DNA from: Rhizomys pruinosus
Taxonomy: Eukaryota; Chordata; Mammalia; Rodentia; Spalacidae
NCBI GenBank assembly: GCA_009823505.1
Contig: VZQC01012273.1
Span: 1 to 64,000 of the forward strand
Direction of reading: 5' to 3'
DNA: 64,000 nucleotides
The position numbers were made by a program, and so were the translations under genes. Shown here in pieces: positions 33,640-44,939 of this stretch. Within the stretch, counting starts at the first letter, position 1. Every line of letters begins with the position of its first letter. Below the pieces are notes generated by a model. It ran no database searches. It was not told where the DNA came from and saw only the letters and a program-made list of their open reading frames with translations.

Positions 33640-34690
33640 CCGCTTCCCAGGCTCTGCTTCCACGGTCCGCACGTCACAGGAATCGCGCATGTGCGTTGTG
33701 TCTATGGCTTAAAGCATTCTTTGCAAAGTTTCCCCGGCTCGATCCCTTATGGATAGGGCAGCTCGAGTTCCCAACTGCCCTAAAGCATCCCGTCGGAGCC
33801 AGTTTTATAGCCCCCAGTAAGCCCAGCTCCGGTGATAACGATGGCCGCAGTGAACTTGCTCCCTGTCCCACAGGCATTGCGTGACTGCAGTCCCCGCCGG
33901 GGCTGTAAAAGTGCGAGGCGGGCGCCGCCCTGCAGCACCTGCGCCCGGAGCACCAAGTGCGTGCGGCGGGGAGGCGGCGGGTCACGCAAGCCCCGGCTGC
34001 TCGCGTGCTCTCTCAGAGCTTCCTGGCCGCCCGAGCCGGCCTTGCGTGCCGACTGGGCCGCGTAATCCGCCTAGGAATCCCACATTCCGGACGCCCTCCA
34101 CGGCTCTAGCCCGAGGGGTGCTGCCCGGCTCTCCACGCAGAAAGTTTCCGGCTCTGCCGTCGCACAACACTCCCCCGGCTGCGAGAGAAGGGATGGAGCG
34201 CGGGAGGAGGGGTGTTGATTTCCAGGCAACCGACCCAGCTACGGTCTCTGGACCCCAGGCACTGTGCACCGGACAGGGGACGCTGAAGCCTCGGTGCACA
34301 GCGACGGAGGTCGGCAAGGCTCGGCCACTGTGACTGGGGGAGGGGAGTGACTTCTCTGGAATGACCTTGGGAATCCCGGGACTTAGTAGCGACCAGGCAG
34401 GGCTTCTCTGCACGAAGTTCTCCAGGGCCGGCGCCTCACGCTACGTAGCGTGCAGGCGACGGGAAGCGCGTGTCGTGAGGAGCTGCGATGAGATCAGTTT
34501 GCACAACCGCAGCGTCGGGGCGGGGAAGTGCAGACAGTCACGCAGACACCGCCCTGCCCGCCGCAGGCTCAGCACGGGTGGCCCAGCCGCCCCGCCGAGC
34601 TGGGAGGCTGGAGCCAGGGGTGGACCCGCCCCTTCCAGGCCCAGGCCCCCGCGGGTGTCACCACCCTTCCAAGGGGAACCCTAGAAGAAA
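33640..34690. promoter_or_regulatory. CpG island, probable promoter of an unidentified gene
   Basis: Over about 1 kb the sequence turns GC- and CpG-rich, with GC-box-like motifs ('gcagcgtcggggcggggaag' near 34515), a 'cacgtcac' site near 33670 and a perfect 16-bp palindrome CACGCTACGTAGCGTG at 34437-34452. The block is SINE-free although the neighbourhood is SINE-dense, which is usual for an active promoter in rodents. An ATG at 33841 ('gataacgatggccgcagtg') opens only a short frame, and no exon of a known protein could be recognised on either strand. The gene, its direction and its start site remain unknown. Confidence 0.7.
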
Positions 34691-35245
34691 AACCACACAA
34701 AATGCAACTTGCAAGGTTAGGGGGCTGGATTCTATTAGGCAGTTTTCTAGTCACACTGAAAACAAGCGTTGCGAATCTGTCTTACCCTGTGCCCAGTAGA
34801 TAACTTTAAAGACCACTGTATCACGGAAATCAAAGGCCATTAAAAAGGGCCTTTAATTTGTTTATATTCTTTCGTTTAATAGAACACACGGCTTTCGTAT
34901 GTGTGCGTAAAATTTAATTTATACTCGAAAGTCTGGAGGCATGGTTTAGCAAAGGAAATAATTGTGAATTCAGTAAGGGCCTGAGTATAAACGGATTACT
35001 TAAAAGGACAATGAAGTGGAAAACATTTTCAGCCCCTAACTAACAAGGAAGCCATTACATTCATCTTTCCATGGTCTTGAACATCTTGTGCCTGCTCAAC
35101 AATAATACGTGGAGGAAACTTCTAATTAGACATTTTAAAACATTCAACTACGCCAGGGAAACATCAAATTAAATCCTAATGTTATAGATATGTGGATAAC
35201 ATTTATGCTTAATAGAGTATATCTGTCATATTTTTGTATTTTAGT
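34691..35245. other. Unique AT-rich flank of the island
   Basis: No gene or repeat recognised. Confidence 0.4.
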
Positions 35246-35261
35246 CATTTACTTAGTATTT

Positions 35262-35447
35262 TATGTATCTATCTCTTTATTTATTTGTTTGTTGTTTGTT
35301 TATTGGTCTTTTTGAGACAGGGTCTCCCTGTAGCCCCAGCTGTCCTGGAACTCACTATGTAGACCAGGCTGGCCTTGAACTCACAGAGATCCACCTGCCT
35401 CTGCCTCCAGAGTTCTGGAATTAAAGGTGTGTGCCTCCACGCCCAGC
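35262..35447 (-). repeat. B1 SINE with 16-bp perfect target-site duplication
   Basis: Reverse-complement near-consensus B1 with 'catttacttagtattt' at 35246-35261 and again at 35448-35463. The perfect repeat and low divergence indicate a recent insertion. Confidence 0.95.
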
Positions 35448-35463
35448 CATTTACTTAGTATTT

Positions 35464-36186
35464 GTGCAGTTCATTGATAGTCACTTATGAATCAGAATTA
35501 AACACGATGTGCAGAAAAATCTCAACTTTGAATTTCAATAAGGATGCTTTCTGCAGATTGCTATGTTCATCAGTAAAGATGAACCTCAGTACCTCCACAT
35601 GGCAGCAAATTAAAATTATGAATGAACTAATGTGTAGGGGAATACACTTTAATGACCTCAGCTATGAAATAAAGCCCTAAGTGAACAGTGTCTTGTGCTC
35701 CCCCAACCCCCACTGACTCTGGTGTTTGTGGTAAAGTATAAATATGTTCCTAGCATTCCTTCTTCACCAAGGGTAGGAAAGAAATTGTGCCTTACTACAA
35801 GTGCTTTGAGATATTTGTAGGAAGAGGATATATATTCATTTATTGCACAAACTATAAGATTACAAAAGTATGTTTGCCACTGTGCTGATTTTATTTATAT
35901 AGTCTATCAAGTACTGACATACTATAAGAGGTTGTATCCTTACATAAAATGCTTTGCTTATATAAACTTCATAATAAATATTTCCTAAGTATTTCATGGT
36001 ATGCAATGGAGGTTTGGAACAACCCATATTACTATAGTAATCATATTCATTAATAATGTAATTATATATGACTAGTAATATAGTATTATTTATACTATAG
36101 TATAATAGTATGCTATTTAGTAGTATTTGTAGCATTTTCTAAGAGAGTTTAGACTTCTGGCCTATGAAGTACTTAACAGAAAACTA
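35464..36186. other. AT-rich unique sequence
   Basis: No gene seen. 36035-36125 is a long A/T-only-like stretch without a clean repeat unit. Confidence 0.4.
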
Positions 36187-36187
36187 T

Positions 36188-36375
36188 TTTTTAATTTTTA
36201 TTTTATGTGTATGAATGCATTGCCTGCCTGTGTATAAGTGCATCTATTTCATGCAATGCCTGAGGAGGTCAGAAGAGGGCATTAGATTCACTTGGAACAG
36301 AAGTTACAGACAGTTGTTAGCCACCTGATGTGGGTGCTGGGAATCGAACCCAGAACCCAAGTTCTCTGCAGCCCC
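36188..36375 (-). repeat. B2 SINE (no internal duplication)
   Basis: 'tatgtgtatgaatgcattgc' to 'gtgctgggaatcgaacccag', then a damaged head ('ctctgcagccccc'). Confidence 0.85.
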
Positions 36376-36397
36376 CCAAAAGTATTTTTGACCTGCC

Positions 36398-36404
36398 TTT
36401 CTTT

Positions 36405-36459
<55 letters not shown>

Positions 36460-36472
36460 CTTTCTTTCTTTT

Positions 36473-36505
<33 letters not shown>

Positions 36506-36578
36506 TTTCTTTCTCTCTTTCTCTCTTTCTCTCTTTCTTTCTCTCTTTCTCTTTCTCTCTCTCTTTCTTTCTTTTCTT
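36398..36578 (+). repeat. (TTTC)n pyrimidine tract, about 180 bp
   Basis: TTTC units grade into CTCTTT and CT variants. The plus strand is almost pure pyrimidine. The long K/E/R-rich frames on the other strand are by-products of the repeat. Confidence 0.95.
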
Positions 36579-37162
36579 CTGATACATGTCACTAACCTGG
36601 TTATTGACTGTGCCTTGAGGCCACAGCCATTGAATAAGTCAGTAGTTATCCTTCCAGGGCTCTAGCACACCAAGGAAAGAGCCAATACCCAAGCCATGAC
36701 TCTAACCACCTTTGATTACTCTTTTCTTGATACATGGACTCTTACAGGCAAGAGACCTTCCTGATAAAATTCTGATATAATTTTCCATTGCTGAATGCCT
36801 GAAGGTCTGGGATTAGAAATTTATTGAACCTATTGAGACCCGCTGTGTGTCAGGCATTGTTATTGTGGGTCATAGTGTGGTGAATAGACAGAACTGATTA
36901 CTTAATGTTTAAATGGTCTCTATTTAAATGCAAATCGCCTTAGGCATACTAATGTGCTGCATACATCTTTGTGTAAATGTAAAAAACTGTGTAGCTTGAA
37001 GCTTTTGGTAAAAGACTCTTGGGAAGAAGGAAGGGAAGGTCCCTGGAGAGGGAGCTTTCTGAAACTGAAAGTAAGCTCAGGATAGTGTAGTTAGTCAATT
37101 TTAACTGGAAACAAAAGGCAGATACTAATCCTTAATATTTCTATTTAGAAAATCATAGGACA
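36579..37162. other. Spacer with an old MIR/L2-like relic
   Basis: 36815-36900 ('aaatttattgaacctattga', 'gtgtgtcaggcattgttatt') resembles the 5' part of an ancient MIR or L2 repeat. The rest is unrecognised. Confidence 0.45.
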
Positions 37163-37240
37163 GGGCTGGGGATTTGGCTCAGTGGTTGAATACTTATGTG
37201 GGTGAGGCCTAGGGTTCAAAATCAAATCTAGGACATGATA
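37163..37240 (+). repeat. ID-like SINE
   Basis: 'gggctggggatttggctcag' head and 'tagggttcaaaatcaaatct' B-box region. Confidence 0.65.
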
Positions 37241-38323
37241 AGGCTTTGAAACACCACGCTCTCCTTCCCATCTTTCACTTTACCATGGTCATTCTCATTT
37301 TTCTCAGTGTCTTTTGTCATCACTTGAGGGCTATATGATCCTTCTTGTCAGGGTCAAACTACTGACGCTAATGCCTAGTAGAGGAAATGGGTGGACACTG
37401 AGCTCAGCCCTAGCTTCTAATGTGACGTGCTTTGCATCCACCTGAAGAAGAGATATCTTTTTCTAATTTGAACAAAGGCACCATGAAGCTTCAGTAATTC
37501 TTGGGCGTTCTCAAGCTACTTACCCCCCTCTGCCCACTGATACATATTTATTTTCCAATTGTATTTAAAAGCATTGTTCTGCAATGAGTTTCAAGACAAG
37601 GTGGAGCTGGGAGATTGGAAGGAGCCCAGGTTTATGGAGCTGTGAATCCCTATCACATTCCAAAGTGTCTCATTCAGGCAAGATGATGTGGTATGAAATT
37701 TTTGCATCGAAAAAAGAATGCAGAGACAGGACACCACCACCTGCCTTTTGAGATTTTAGTGAGCTAGAAGAACCTTAGCTCACAATACATGGCCTCAGAT
37801 GAGCATTGCACTGGGGAATATGATGCATAAGTAAGGTTCAGCCTTTTTGGCTGAGCTCCTTGGTAGGATTTGCTATCAGATGATTTGATGTGGGATGATG
37901 TGAAACCTGATGAAATTTTGGGATAGGCCTGGGTTTAAAACATTTTCTTTTTCTCGTTGCTAACTACTCTGTAGTCTGTTGATATGACATCATGTACAAA
38001 CAATGAGCAGTAGACGGTCGTGTCAGGGTGTAGTGACCTGATTATTCCAAACTCCTGCAAGACAGACATACAAATAGATGAGCCCCAACAGGACTTGAAG
38101 AACCACGTGGTTTTGAAATCCTTGGTGGATGGGCCACACCTTGGATACACCTTAAATCTCCTAGTTCTTTGAAGGTACAATTTATTGCTTAACAACTCTA
38201 GAGACAGAGTTAATTCTATGTTTATATGATTTCATTATCATAAGAGTTTAAATGCAACTTGGATGTACAAATGGGTGCATGATATAAAGGATATAAAAAT
38301 ATGTGGAATTAATGTCATACAAT
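37241..38323. other. Unique intergenic stretch
   Basis: About 1.1 kb without a gene or repeat I can support. 'ttttgggatagg' and similar words have no evident structure. Confidence 0.4.
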
Positions 38324-38471
38324 GCCAGGCATGGTGGCACGTGCTTTTAATCCCAGCACTCGGGAGGCAGAGGCAGAGTTCAAGGCCAGCCTGGTCTACA
38401 GAGTGAGTTCCAGGCCAGCTGGGGCCACAGGGAGACCATATCTCAAAAAGACCAAAAAAAAAAAAAAAAAG
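38324..38471 (+). repeat. B1 SINE
   Basis: 'gccaggcatggtggcacgtg' to 'ctcaaaaagaccaaaaaa', with a small internal deletion after 'ggcagaggcaga'. Confidence 0.95.
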
Positions 38472-38517
38472 CATAAAATGATCTAACTGAATTAATACCT
38501 TTAAAAATATGGTTTCC

Positions 38518-38780
38518 CGGACTGGAGAGATAGCCTAGCGGTTAAGAGCACCGACGCTCTTGCAGAGGACCCGGGTTCGATCCCCAGCACCCACATGGCG
38601 GCTAAGAACCGTCTGTAACTCCAATTCCAGGAGAATTCCAGTTCCAGGGGAATCGACGCCCTCTTGACCTCCGCGGCATGCACGACACGGGTGCACAGAC
38701 CTGCATGCAGACAGTACATTCATACACAAAGATAAATACTAATAATAAAAAAAATTTTTTTTTAATCTAAAAATAAAAAG
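38518..38780 (+). repeat. B2 SINE with internal duplication and target-site duplication
   Basis: Doubled 'ctccaattccagg/ttccagttccagg' block and CpG-rich 3' half. 'tatggtttcc' stands at 38508-38517 and 38781-38790. Confidence 0.95.
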
Positions 38781-38914
38781 TATGGTTTCCAATATGATAA
38801 TTAAGCAGTCAATTTTGTCCTTTAATATATAGGTCTAAAGTAATCAAAGAATGAAAGGATTCTGATTCCCCTGTATTATGCAATTTACCATGCACTTGTC
38901 AAGTGAAGATTCCT

Positions 38915-39016
38915 AAGAGCTTCTGTCTTACCACATAACCCAGGCTACTCTTGAACTCCTGGCAACCCTCCTGCCTCAGTGCTGGTATTACAGGTATGTG
39001 TCACCAACATCTGACT
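38915..39016 (-). repeat. Old B1/proto-B1 fragment, minus
   Basis: 'cccaggctactcttgaactc', 'ctcctgcctcagtgctggta' and 'acaggtatgtgtcaccaac' are 7SL-SINE words, more diverged than the nearby B1 copies. Confidence 0.6.
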
Positions 39017-39031
39017 TCTTATGGAATTTTA

Positions 39032-39290
39032 TTTTTTTTTTTATTTTTTTTATTTATTTATTTATGTGTTATGAATGTCTGTCTGCATGTTAGGTTTGTG
39101 CACCCGTGTCGTACGTGCAATGCCGCGAGGTCACGAAGAGAAGAGGGTGTCGGATTCCCCGGAACTGGAGTTCTCCTGGAATTGGAGTTACAGACGGTCT
39201 CAGCCGCCAATGTGGGTGCTGGGGATCGAACCCAGGTCCTCGCAAGAGCAGTCGGTGCTCTTAACCGCTAGGCTATCTCTCCAGCCCCCT
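39032..39290 (-). repeat. B2 SINE with internal duplication and 15-bp target-site duplication
   Basis: Reverse-complement young B2 flanked by 'tcttatggaatttta' at 39017-39031 and 39292-39306. It forms an inverted pair with the plus-strand B2 that starts 30 bp downstream. Confidence 0.95.
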
Positions 39291-39319
39291 CTCTTATGGA
39301 ATTTTAAAAGTTAATAATG

Positions 39320-39545
39320 AGGGGCGAGAGATGGCCTAGGCTTAAGAGCGCCGACCGCTCTTACAGAGGACCCGGGTCGATCCCCAGCACCACATGGCAC
39401 CGAGAACCTCTTGAAACTCCAATTCCAGGGAACTCCAGTTCCAGGGTGAATCCGACACCTCTTCTGACCTCCGCGGCTTGCACGACATGGGTGCCAAATT
39501 TGCATGCAGGCATACATTATAAACACATACAGAAATAAAAAAAAA
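39320..39545 (+). repeat. B2 SINE with internal duplication
   Basis: 'gagagatggcctaggcttaa', 'gaccgctcttacagaggacc', CpG-rich 3' half. 'agttaataatga' / 'agttaactaatgat' flank it. Confidence 0.95.
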
Positions 39546-39594
39546 GTTAACTAATGATTATTATTTGCAAAAGCCTTTATAGAATGTTGCTTTC

Positions 39595-39847
39595 GGGGCT
39601 GGAGAGATGGCCTAGGTTAAGAGCGCCGACCGCTCTTACAGAGGACCCGGGTTCGATCCCCAGCACCCACATGGCGGCTGAGAACCGTCTGTAACTCCAA
39701 TTCCAGGAGAACTCCAGTTCCAGGGGATTCCGAGACCCTCTTCTGACCTCCGCGGCATTGCACGACACGGGTGCACAGACCTACACGCAAAACAGTACAT
39801 TCATACACATAAATAAATAAAATTAAATTAAAAAAATTAAAAAAAAA
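39595..39847 (+). repeat. B2 SINE with internal duplication and target-site duplication
   Basis: Close relative of the copy just upstream (same 'gaccgctcttacagaggacc' variant). 'gaatgttgctttc' at 39582-39594 and 39848-39860. Confidence 0.95.
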
Positions 39848-39860
39848 GAATGTTGCTTTC

Positions 39861-41240
39861 AATACTGTGTACTTTCAAAGAAGGAAACAAAATAAACAAT
39901 TTGAATAAAATCTTCCATAAACCCTGTGGCTACCAAAAAGAAATAGGGGAATTAAAGCAATTGTAGGATTTCACACATAAAAGATATTTTAATATAATTT
40001 ATTACTATAAACAAAAATATAATTCATCACTTTGAGACAAATATAACCAGCAATAGATTGTTCCTATTTTGAGGACTGAGACTGCACTTTACTGATATTT
40101 GCATTGCAAGTACCACCCAAGGAGTGATAATGCTTTGAATAAATCAGTTAATGGATATGTGAGAATACCCATCACACCTATCTGCTGGGAGCTGCCCAGG
40201 CCTTCCCAGATTCTCCCTTGATGAGTGTCCCCCTAGATCATTGATACTCTAAGTGAGCAATAAAGAAAGAGGAAGGAGTCCAGATGGGAGCCTCTCAGTG
40301 GTCAGATGGTTCTAAAGTGAACAAACTATTTGCAGATGTTTCTACAAATGGAGGGGCTGGACTGTACGCAGGCCACAGGAAACAACATCCACACCTTGAG
40401 GCTACTACAATAAAGGTATCATCACTCATCAGCATAGGGTTCTGTTGGAAAGTTGAAAAGCACTCAGGGTTGGAATGCTGCATGGATCCAGACTTGCCTC
40501 AGGAATGTCGCAAGTGCTCAGATCTGAGTATAGAAATTAATGTGATTTGTAAAAATAGCAATCAGAATCATCACTTATCTGTGAATCAAGCCCTTTAATC
40601 ACTTTAGACAGAACTAATGAAACTAGAAGAAACCATCATTGATTTGGAGAGTCTCCTTCTAAATTAGTTGGCCTTTGGCTTTTGGAGAGCAAAGTTCAAA
40701 TTCCAGTTCCTGTCTAACAGGAAAGTAAGTCAGACACAAAGTAGATTGTCTTTTAGACTCCAACTCCAAACAGCAGGACACAAAAGGCATCCAAGGCTTG
40801 AAGAAACTTTCTTTTCTGAATTGCTTAAGCCATTTCCCTAATGAAATATTTTTCATTGTGCCTTTTGAACTTGTTTGGTTTTTGTGTGTGTGCTTTGTCT
40901 TTTGTTTTTGTTTTTTGAAATACTGGTTTTAGAATATTTGCTTTTGTTCACCAATGTAAAATTTGATATCTTATAATGAAAATCTACATTCTCCTGTTTG
41001 TTTGTTTTTAATGTATCTTCTTCTGAAATAAGTTAACTTGCTGGTTGTCTAGGGGATGGAGGGTCTGTGATTATATATGCCAGCTCCTTAAAATAATAAT
41101 AAGATAGATATAAAGGCACCTTCAAAAGTGCTCAAATCCAGACTAAGCCTGGATTTGTGCCCCAAGCATATTATGATCAGAGACTATTTTCTCATCACTG
41201 GCATGGCAATAATTAAATATCGCTTTTGAGTGATAAAGAG
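39861..41240. other. Unique intergenic stretch
   Basis: 1.4 kb with no gene I can support. A 104-codon plus frame at 40284-40598 has no recognisable family, no CpG context and no nearby promoter or polyadenylation pattern. Confidence 0.45.
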
Positions 41241-41249
41241 CTTTTTTTT

Positions 41250-41563
41250 TGTATTTTCTTTTTTTTTTTGGTCTTTTCGAGACAGGGTCTCCCTGTAGTC
41301 CCAGCTGTCCTGGAACTCACTTTGTAGACCAGGCTGGCCTTGAACTCACAAAGATCCGCCTGCCTCTGCCTCCCGAGTGCTAGGATTAAAGGCATGCGCC
41401 ACCACACCTGGCTTTTTTTGTATTTTCAAGACAGGATCCCCTTTAAGTCCCAGCTGGCCTGGAGCTCACTCTGTAGACCAGGCTGGCCTTGAACTCACAG
41501 AGATCCACCCACCTCTGCCTCCCAAGTGCTAGGATTAAAGGCATGCGCCACCACACCCGGCTA
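41250..41563 (-). repeat. Two tandem B1 SINEs, minus
   Basis: 41250-41412 and 41414-41563 are both complete reverse-complement B1s in the same direction; the second sits in the tail of the other. 'aaagagctt' on both outer sides is the probable target duplication. Confidence 0.95.
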
Positions 41564-41911
41564 AAAGAGCTTATTTTCTAAAACAATTATGTGAATACAT
41601 GGCATCACTGAATCTCTTCCCTAAAAGTCCCAAACTTTTAAAATAAAGACCAGAGTGGAGCATTGCTATGGATACATAGCTGGTGGGGACAAGCTTCCCA
41701 CCACCTCAGATGAATGTTTTTAAAACACTAGAAAGAAGAAAAAAAATAGTTACTGTTACTAAAATTGACCAGCATAATTGGAGAAAGAAAACAAGCAATT
41801 AAAACTATCATTATTGGAGAATTACACACATGTTGCTATTCTAAGTGGATTGCCCCTTCTGAATATTAGAATTCAATATGGAATACTAAATGGTAATGCT
41901 AACAGCAAATC
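41564..41911. other. Unique spacer
   Basis: No gene or repeat recognised. Confidence 0.4.
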
Positions 41912-41920
41912 CTTTTGTCT

Positions 41921-42062
41921 TTTTTTTTTTTTTTTTTTTTTTTTTTTGGTGTTTTTGAGACAGGGTCTCCCTGTAGCCCCAGCTGTCCTGGAACTCACAG
42001 AGATCTGCCTTCCTCTGCCTCCCGAGTGCTAGGATTAAAGGCATGGGCCACCACGTCCAGCT
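41921..42062 (-). repeat. B1 SINE (internally deleted)
   Basis: A long T-run, then 'tttgagacagggtctccctg' joined directly to 'ggaactcacagagatctgcc': the 'tgtagaccaggctggccttg' block is missing. 'cttttgtcttttttt' flanks both sides. Confidence 0.9.
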
Positions 42063-42179
42063 CTTTTGTCTTTTTTTTAGAACCAAAACAAACTCTTAGA
42101 GGTATAGCTGACTTATTGAGTCTCACTATTATAGGATTAGATCATTAAAACCCAGAAGAAACTTAAGTATCATCCAGAT

Positions 42180-42470
42180 CAAATTCTTTTTATAGATAAG
42201 GAACAAATTCAGAAAAGGTGATTAACTTGTTCAAAAACTATTAGAGTTATTATTATATTGCAGGAACTATTAAAGGCACTAATCTTGGTCTAAAGACTTA
42301 GCATTGAGCAGGACAGATGAGTTCTCTTGCCCTGAATCACAGGTAATGGAGGAGTTGGAAACAAAAAGGATCCTACAGAGTTCTAATTTCCATTAATCAA
42401 ATGCTGACTCTATATCAGGGCTTAAGTGTTTCACCTACATTAAGTCATACAATCTTCACTGACTTACACT
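42180..42470 (+). repeat. Ancient MIR relics
   Basis: 42190-42260 ('tttttatagataaggaacaa', 'gattaacttgttcaaaaact') and 42390-42462 ('gctgactctatatcagggct', 'cacctacattaagtcataca') follow the pattern of MIR ('atttacagatgaggaaac', 'ttaagtaacttgc', 'taactcatttaatcctcac'). Confidence 0.55.
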
Positions 42471-42597
42471 ATGGTAGAACATGTCTTCCCACTCCTGAGA
42501 TGCCCTGACTCCTGTCCACTGCCTCAGTGTCTCTGCCTAAGCAGAAGGTTGATTTCTCTGTTTGGAAAGAATTTCTTGAGTAATCCAGCCCCCCTTC

Positions 42598-42668
42598 TTT
42601 TCTCTCTCCCTCCCTCTCTCTCTCTCTCTCCCTCTTCTCTCTGTTTCTCTTTCTCTCTCTTTTTCTTT
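42598..42668 (+). repeat. (CT)n tract
   Basis: Polypyrimidine CT/CCCT run, ending in a G-run ('gggggggaggg'). Confidence 0.9.
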
Positions 42669-43285
42669 GGGGGGGAGGGAAGACAGTGGGAGATTCGGAA
42701 GAGGACATTTGTTCAGCCCTGTTCTTCCAGACCCAGTGGACCACAGGGGCAGGAGAAAGTCTCTTCAGGTCTTGCAACTAGATAGACAAGTCTCATACTG
42801 GAATTTAACATTAGGAAGCCCACTTTCTCAGGGATACCAATCTTCTTATCAGTCAAGTCCCTGTGTGTATGTGTGTAAGAGAGAAACATTCCATCAAAGA
42901 CAGTAAAAGAAACCCAGTGTACTATCAAATTTGAGCTGTCCAAAACCAATTGAGTTCTAACCAATATGTGTGATTAGTTAGTCCCCACCTGCCACATCAC
43001 CTAAGAAATAGTGTCTTGAAATAATATTGACACAACCTTCACAGGTTTTGCTCAGTTCCTTCAATTTCTAAAACTGTGATGTCCAGTCACTGGGGTTTTT
43101 TGGGTGACAAAGTATTGAAATGAAAAGTACTCAAGGCTTATAGATTTAGGAAATCTATTTTATTCACATACACTTTGCATAAGTATAATTTTGAACACCC
43201 CTCCCCCCCAAAAAAAAACCAACAACACTATAGATTGCTCTACTAAGCTTACCTGGTTATTTAAGGCCTAATGACTATAATAGAA
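42669..43285. other. Unique spacer
   Basis: No gene or repeat recognised. Confidence 0.4.
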
Positions 43286-43289
43286 CTAC

Positions 43290-43468
43290 ATGGGCTAGTA
43301 AATTGGCTCAGTGGGTGAAAGTACTTGCATACAGCCAAAGATGATCCCCTGAGTTCAATTCTTGAGACCCACATGGTGGAACGAGAGAATTGAGTCTCAG
43401 AAGTTGTCCTCTGACCCCCACATATGAACACACACACAAAATAAATAAAATGTAATAAAAATAATAAA
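43290..43468 (+). repeat. B3 SINE
   Basis: 'gctagtaaattggctcagtg', 'tgatcccctgagttcaattc', 'acccacatggtggaacgaga' and 'gttgtcctctgacccccaca' match B3. Confidence 0.8.
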
Positions 43469-43477
43469 GAATTACAG

Positions 43478-43665
43478 GGGCTGGAGAGATGGCTCACTGG
43501 CTACTATTGCAGTTCAGTTCCCAGACTGATAACAACCACCTGTAACTCCAGTTCCAGGGATCCAACGCCCTCTTTTGATTTCTGCAGGCATTGCATGACA
43601 TGGGTGTGCTCACATACTTGTAGGCAATACACTCATACAAATAAAAATAGTAAGAAATTGTTTTA
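43478..43665 (+). repeat. B2 SINE (deleted in the B box)
   Basis: 'ggggctggagagatggctca' head, a shortened middle, 'ctgtaactccagttccaggg' and 'ggcattgcatgacatgggtg'. Confidence 0.85.
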
Positions 43666-43717
43666 AAAAGAACTACAAAAATTTTGGTTGTTTTACAGTT
43701 TTAAAAGGAGTCCTTCA

Positions 43718-43864
43718 GCAGGCATGGTGGCGCACGCCTTTAATCCTAGCATTTGGGAGGCAGAGGCAGGTGGATCTCTGTGAGTTCAAGACCAGCCTAG
43801 TCTACATAATGAGTTCTAGGACAGCAGAGCTGCAGGGAGAACTTGTCTCAAAAAGACCAAAAAA
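43718..43864 (+). repeat. B1 SINE with 10-bp target-site duplication
   Basis: Full B1 with 'gagtccttca' at 43708-43717 and 43865-43874. Confidence 0.95.
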
Positions 43865-44015
43865 GAGTCCTTCAATAATGGTTCTCATTTTTACTGTAGA
43901 TCCTAAGCCTGGCTTTATACACAGGTGATAGGAGTTAGTTAGTGGCAGATGTTTCCTGTTTAAAGGTCAAGACTGACACTTCCTATGAAGCTCTCCCTCC
44001 TGGCTAATATTACAT

Positions 44016-44148
44016 TTTTTTTTTAAGACAGAGTCTTATTCTATACATGGCTTGCCTAGAACTCACTATGTAGGCCAGGCTGGGCTAGAACTCACAGAGC
44101 TTCCTCTGTCTACTGAGTGCTGGGATTGAAGGCCTGGGCTACTATGCC
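44016..44148 (-). repeat. Older B1 SINE, minus
   Basis: 'aagacagagtcttattctat', 'actcactatgtaggccaggc' and 'gtgctgggattgaaggcctg'. Confidence 0.8.
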
Positions 44149-44149
44149 T

Positions 44150-44282
44150 CCGTGTGTGTATGTGTGTGTGTGTGTGTGGTCAGGGGACAACTTTCAGAAG
44201 TTGATTCTCTCCTTCCTCCATGTGGGTGGCAGGGACTGAATGCAGATGGAGGTTATGACAGCAAATGCATTTGTTCACTGAT

Positions 44283-44320
<38 letters not shown>

Positions 44321-44510
44321 NTATATATATATAAAATTTTGGGGGGGTGCATTTGAGACAGGGTGTCCCTGTAGCACCAGCTGGCCTGGCCTGGAACTCG
44401 CTCTGTAGACCATGCTGGCCTTGAACACACAGAAATCTGCCTGCTTCTGCCTCCGGAGTCCTGGGATTAAAGGCATGCACCACCACGCCTGGCTCACTGA
44501 GCCATCTTAT
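44150..44510 (-). repeat. B3-like SINE split by a B1, with TG and TA microsatellites and a single N
   Basis: TG repeats (44153-44178) and a decayed B3-like body run to about 44285. A TA repeat (44286-44332, N at 44321) and a reverse-complement B1 (44340-44494) follow. The head of the split element may resume as 'tcactgagccatcttatcag' (44493 on); 'tcactga' occurs on both sides. The N inside the TA run probably marks an unresolved repeat length. Confidence 0.7.
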
Positions 44511-44550
44511 CAGACCCTAAAATTACTAAAGTTTTAAACACCTCTCTTCA

Positions 44551-44698
44551 GCCATGTGTAGTGGAATATGCCTTTAATCCCAACACCCATGAGGCAGAGG
44601 CAGGTGGACCTCTGTGGGACTGAGGCCAGCCTGGACTACATAGCAAGTTCCAGGTCGGCTGGGGCTATAGGGAGACCCTGTCTCAAAAAAAAAAAAAT
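44551..44698 (+). repeat. B1 SINE
   Basis: 'gccatgtgtagtggaatatg' to 'accctgtctcaaaaaaa'. Confidence 0.9.
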
Positions 44699-44939
44699 CT
44701 TTTCCATTGCTTTTTATATTCCTACTAGTAGTCTTTTCATTAAGTAACACCTCTCCCAATAACCCCCTCTGTATTTTCAGCAGGTTTGTAAATACCTTCT
44801 CACTAGGAAGAAACATCAAGAAACTTGAGAATTGGGTTGGGGGAAGGAGAAAATAAACACTGTAGAGATGAGTGCTAGGCACAGGAAAGTCTAGGCTATG
44901 AACTTCAACCAAAAGCACTGATGAGTTCTTCACCACAGT

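Noticed and set aside
36288..36587. K/E/R-rich frames that look like a charged coiled coil
   Set aside because: Pure translation of the TTTC/GAAA repeat.
38518..38600. tRNA genes suggested by A- and B-box motifs
   Set aside because: The boxes belong to tRNA-derived B2 and ID SINEs; no complete cloverleaf with an acceptor stem is present.
40284..40598. A 104-codon plus-strand frame as a small gene
   Set aside because: No recognisable family, signal peptide, promoter or polyadenylation context. A frame of this length is expected by chance in a window this large.
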